DNA of 64,000 nucleotides. Source: Liolophura sinensis. Lineage: Eukaryota > Mollusca > Polyplacophora > Chitonida > Chitonidae. How positions within the stretch are numbered: the stretch's first letter is position 1; each line of letters begins with the position of its first letter. The stretch spans positions 11,167,501 through 11,231,500 of the forward strand of contig NC_088303.1 in assembly GCF_032854445.1 (NCBI RefSeq), written 5' to 3'. Shown piece by piece: positions 60,067 to 64,000 of this stretch. The notes below the pieces were generated by a model, which was given only the letters and a program-made list of their open reading frames with translations, made no database searches and was not told the DNA's origin. A program made the translations under genes and the position numbers.

Positions 60067-62000
60067 ATGACGTCTCTGACTCTTGTCACGGTGGCCGTCT
60101 GTATGTTCGTCATTCCTGCATTCGGTGGTTGGTCTCCACCTTACTACAACCATGGTCCAGGTAAGGTTTACCTGTCAGGCATATCATGCCGTGGAGAATG
60201 TTATACAATGATTATTATTTCATTACAAAGACAATAACTAAAAAGTTGTTTAAAAGGGGGTATGTTTATATATGCTTTGGGTTTTACGTCGTATTTAGCA
60301 ATACTTTATTGCTATTATCATTTGACGATAAACAGCCATTACGTGTGCATATATATACTGCGTCTTCTTGTAGTAGTGTGAGTCCATAGTGTCAATGTGC
60401 TGCCCCCACTGAAGCACCATGCGGAAGACAGCATAACATCAAACCCCACCAAGTCACATTATATTTATCACCAAGCGAACCAGTCTTGCTTGCATGCCCT
60501 GAGATCGACGCTCTTTAATCAACGAAAGCGGTCAGACGGATGGATCTGGTCCACCTTTAGATAACGGACCGTAAGATAGAACGTATATGTAAATTATCTA
60601 AGATACAGATTCATTCCTTAAGCTTTAAAACATTTTGTGCTTTGTAAAAATTAGACTCAGGTTTCAGCTATTTACTGTTTAACAGATACTTTACGTGGGA
60701 ATTAATTTGCTGCCATGTTAAAATGAAAGCACAGAAATATACAACAGAAACCCTTGACCATGTTTAGGCTATATAATACCTTTTTAACTTGGAATAACCA
60801 CACTTTGTTATAACTCCTCCATTGAAGTGAGGTGATAACATTTGTCACCATGGTATAGCCCCAGGATTTTGAATAGTTAGTGTTAGTCTAGCGAACCTTC
60901 TTCAGGTCTTCAAAATACGGACACATCGTTTCATTTAGTTATTTTAACTTAAGCTATTTCATCACTAATCAAATCAGTTCTGAAACATACTCAGATTTGA
61001 AGGAAATCTTCAATACAGCTATTTGAGCTCTGCATGTGTTACCTTGCCCCAGAGGGAACAGTCCTCTCGTTTAGAATATACAGCGACTGAGTACATACTG
61101 TAGGTAACAAGCTGCCAGGTAAATGACTTGGTGGTCTCTTATAGCCGCTCATGTGCATAATTCAGCATCAATATGTTAATTTTTATGCGTCTCATTTCTC
61201 AGTGTTTGTTTCTCACTATGTCTGCTTACCAATCAGGTTACCCGTTTGAAGGTCCCTTTGGTAGAGGAGGGCGCCAGGGTCCTGCAAGAGCTAATCAGGA
61301 TGGTGCACGTGACGGTGGTGCAGGACTCGGAAGTGCTGGAAGAGTCAGAGGTGCTGGCGGACTCGGAGGCCTTGGAAGATTCGGAGGAGCTGGAGGGCCC
61401 GGAGGCATTGGAAGTGCTGGTGGGTCCGGAGGCATTGTAGATGCTGGAGGTGATGGAATGGGAGTAGGTGCTGCCGGAGTCGGAGGTGCCCAACCAGGTA
61501 GACCTTCTGACCGACTTCCCCTGCCTCAGCCGGAAGTATACGTCAACCCTCAGGACGCCGTGGCCACATCTGTGGTCAGAACCACTGACCAGTACTTCTA
61601 TAAACCCGCACCTGTTGGCTTTGACAACATCATCACAAACATCAATGGCGGGTACAACACAGAATATGGCGTCTTCACTGCTCCTGTGCCAGGAATCTAT
61701 TCCATCAACTACCACGTACAAAGCAAGAAAGGCAGCACCAAGGAGGCCCATGTGGATCTGACCCAGAACGGAGAAGTCGTCAACTCGGCCAAGGCAGAAG
61801 GTGATTGTGTCACGGCCTCCAACTCCGCCGTCCTCTACCTTGACCAGTTTGACCAGCTCAGTGTTAACGGTCGTGAAGGAACCATCATTGGCTGTGAGAA
61901 TAACGGTTTCTGTAGCTTTAGCGTGTCTCTTGTTAAACCGGGTAGATTCACGGATCTAAAAGTCTCCCGAGCAACACCGGCACCTTACGGAAGACGCTGA
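60067..62000 (+). CDS. Secreted Gly-rich C1q-domain protein, copy I (2 exons)
   Basis: Coding exons are 60067-60160 and 61237-62000, phase 1 (CCAG|GTAAGG, aatcag|GTTACC), giving 285 residues. The signal peptide is residues 1-20, followed by GWSPPYYNHGPG. A Gly-rich segment includes Gly-X-Y triplets (GGL, GRF, GGA, GGP, GGI types). The C1q domain is at about 138-273 and the C terminus is VSRATPAPYGRR. Compared with copies D and H it lacks two residues between the Gly-rich segment and the C1q domain (DRLPLPQPE). The frame is intact. The 3' flank matches copy B, not copies D, E or H. It is likely expressed from the promoter shared with the other copies. Confidence 0.87.
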
Positions 62001-62436
62001 ACCATATTTCTTGTTTGACTTCCCAGAAAGACAGTCCTAAAGCACATAAATCCTTCACGTCCAAATTCATTTTCATGAAATTAAACAAATTTAATCCGTT
62101 GTTTAACACAGTCCATTGGCAGTTTACAAAGTCATGCTGATCATATTTAATCATATTAAAACACCTCTTTTATACAGCACCCCATTGGTAAATGTTCTTT
62201 GTCGTATAACTTATTGGCTACTCCCGTACTTTCAAAGAGTGGTAGATAATGTCTATGCATCGAAAGTGTTGTTTGTAATTCCCGTAAATCCCGTAAAGTG
62301 CATGCAAATTGTGAAAGTAGCTAGACATAAAAGTTAACAAGGTCATCTTACCACGCCCAACGCTTTGATTCATAACTACACTTATGAACCGACATATAGC
62401 AGTTTTTCGCTGCCATGTTGATTATGTTAAACTGGG

Positions 62437-62442
62437 AATAAA
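62437..62442 (+). terminator. Candidate polyadenylation signal, copy I
   Basis: AATAAA 437 nt after the stop, in the same sequence context as the one after copy B. Confidence 0.4.
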
Positions 62443-62939
62443 CTACGTGTTTCAAGAACCAATTCATTGTCCTTGTTTTGTTTACTGCATGCAGGTGATG
62501 ATTTATTGATGATGATTTATTTAGTAGGCACGTTTTTACGTTTAGCATGTTACGGAAAAAGCTACAGGTATGATTGATTTATTCAATGTTTTTGAAACAC
62601 AGCTATATATGATGTAGAGCAAGTCTGAAACTTGAAACCACATCTTTCAAAGAAACAACACTTTGTTTAATTGTTTTTCCTGGTTTCTCATTGTTTACGA
62701 AAGAATGTTTTACCTGTCTTACGAACGTGCTCAGTTTTATGGATAAAGTGAGACGAAGTTCTCTGGTGTAAACCTTTGGTAAGCCACGGACGAACATTCC
62801 CACTTGTGACGTATAGATAGGGTATATAATTTGAGAACCAATAAGAAAATTGTGCTTTTGTAGCTTGAAAACTTTGGGAAAAAGTGGTCTGAACGGGAGA
62901 GGGTAGAACCCTCAGACACTTACAACTGGTTTACAATTG

Positions 62940-63575
62940 TAAAGAATACAGTTGTGTATGCATTCCTCTTACCAATACCAGTGGTCATGGGACAGTCAAA
63001 CAAGTTCTGAAGGAGCTTACTGTGCGAAAGGTATTGGATGACTTTCATACAAATAACGTTATTCTTCTTGTGCCCAAACATATCAGCCCTTTCTCAAACA
63101 GAGGAGTATATCTGTGCGTATGCCACAACTGTACAAAAATTCCAAAAATGCATCAATCCCCAACACAACTGCAGAACCGTTCTTAAAACCTGCACACTTC
63201 TCACTGAAGAACTAGACGCTCAAATACATATATCGTATCAACCTATGTCTACTTGGAATTTTTCCACTCTCTATAATATTATTCCTTACACGGATTTAAT
63301 TGAAACAATTTTATCACTAATTGTATTGGTGTTTAATAAAACCGGTCACCGCTGCGTCACTTGAAAGGCAACAAAGCTTTCTCCAGTTCAACTATATACA
63401 AGGGTCACCATTCATAAGGGTAATTCGTTGTTCAGAAAGTTCAATGAATTTCTCATTAAGAACACTTATGTGAAATTAGGTGATATATATCAACGGTGTA
63501 TATTTATTCCGATGAGTACCAATTGTGCTCTCCTTTTGGGTGATTTCGTACATCTAATATGGTCCTTTATTTGTA
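62940..63575 (+). pseudogene. Decayed Penelope-like RT fragment (R8)
   Basis: Near-duplicate of R1 (10943-11560): CAYATTVQKFQKC, LTEELDAQIHISYQPMST, WNFSTLYNIIPYTDLIETI, then after a stop FNEFLIKNTYVKLGD and CIFIPMSTNCALLLGDF, followed by HLIWSFICTKTKF, which R1 lacks through a small deletion. Non-functional, without the DD motif. Confidence 0.7.
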
Positions 63576-63599
63576 CAAAGACCAAATTTATTCTGTTAA

Positions 63600-63735
63600 G
63601 TGTACATTCCAATACCAATCACCAGGTGTTAAGTATACATTCCAATACCAATCACCAGCTGTTAAGTATACATTCCAATACCAATCATCAGTTGTTAAGT
63701 ATACATTCCGATACCACTCAACAGCTGTTAAATGG
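63600..63735 (+). repeat. 33-bp tandem repeat, four units
   Basis: 'tacattcc' at 63603, 63636, 63669 and 63702, 33 nt apart. Because 33 is a multiple of three the frame runs on from the RT fragment as repeated HSNTNHQ-LSI residues; this is not taken as a gene. Confidence 0.88.
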
Positions 63736-64000
63736 GCATTCAGTCAATAGTTGTGGACATTGTTGTGCTAATCCACAGTCGCTAGGAGAGCATTCGCATA
63801 CCAGCTGTAAGCTCGGTCACCAAATGGACATCTGTGAAGAAAATGTCAACGATTTATGCACATTCGTATATGCGTGTAATCAGACGTTAACAATACATTC
63901 GCACACAAACCACCACTGATCGTTTGGGAAGACATACGTGTTTCAATTTCCAACCGTTAAAATGGACATCTTAAGTCATAAAAAACTCCAAGGATAAATT

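Noticed and set aside
63428-63919. 163-codon frame combining FIPMSTNCALLLGDF and HSNTNHQ repeats
   Set aside because: It begins inside a decayed RT fragment and runs through a 33-bp repeat; R1 has frameshifts in the same region.

Overview
The window looks like nuclear DNA of an invertebrate, most likely a mollusc. It is AT-rich and gene-poor. Its coding sequence is split by GT-AG introns. It carries a tRNA-derived SINE of the kind common in mollusc genomes (A and B boxes at the head, a tail ending in a 'gtaaaacaccaatc' block plus short A/T repeats). I saw no prokaryotic features, rRNA, CRISPR array or free-standing tRNA gene. The species cannot be named from the sequence.

The only host genes I can support form one amplified family of secreted C1q-domain proteins. 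A complete copy has two coding exons. Exon 1 encodes a 20-residue signal peptide and a short GWSP-type segment. After a phase-1 intron of about 1 kb, exon 2 encodes a glycine-rich, partly Gly-X-Y segment and one C1q domain. Copies in order: A (3734-4357, +, exon 2 broken by a SINE), B (8288-10083, +, intact), C (15532-15635, +, broken exon 1), D (29705-31680, -, intact), E (35499-37392, +, one 1-nt frameshift), F (40800-40902, +, intact exon 1 alone), G (48962-49534, +, broken exon 2), H (55434-57401, -, intact), I (60067-62000, +, intact). D/E and H/I are divergent head-to-head pairs. G and H face each other tail to tail. The locus is therefore a chain of inverted duplications. All exon 1 copies share a core promoter with a TATA box about 80-110 nt upstream of the ATG.

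The gene copies travel with the same satellites and decayed elements: a 30-bp minisatellite downstream of exon 2, a decayed Penelope-like reverse transcriptase (RT) gene, a 33-bp repeat, and a 166-bp unit that itself encodes a piece of that RT and sits upstream of promoters. The 166-bp unit is present nine times between D and E and twice between H and I. That accounts for almost the whole length difference between the two divergent spacers.

Transposable elements: the left edge (1 to about 2470) is the 5' half of a LINE on the minus strand (ORF1 plus the start of the ORF2 endonuclease). A 5.6-kb Ty3/gypsy element (17391-23033, -) has integrase upstream of RNase H (Gmr1-like order), a deleted RT core, several in-frame stops and young LTRs. 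It inserted in one of two copies of a segmental duplication (15.7-25.9 kb and 43.7-48.0 kb); the other copy keeps the empty site. A solo LTR of the same family (52129-53135) contains a nested SINE, and a further LTR fragment lies at 14005-14688.

Long stretches of about 2.5-3.4, 4.4-8.1, 12.0-13.4 and 42.8-43.7 kb show only repeats or nothing recognisable. All comparisons were made by eye, so identities and duplication borders are approximate.
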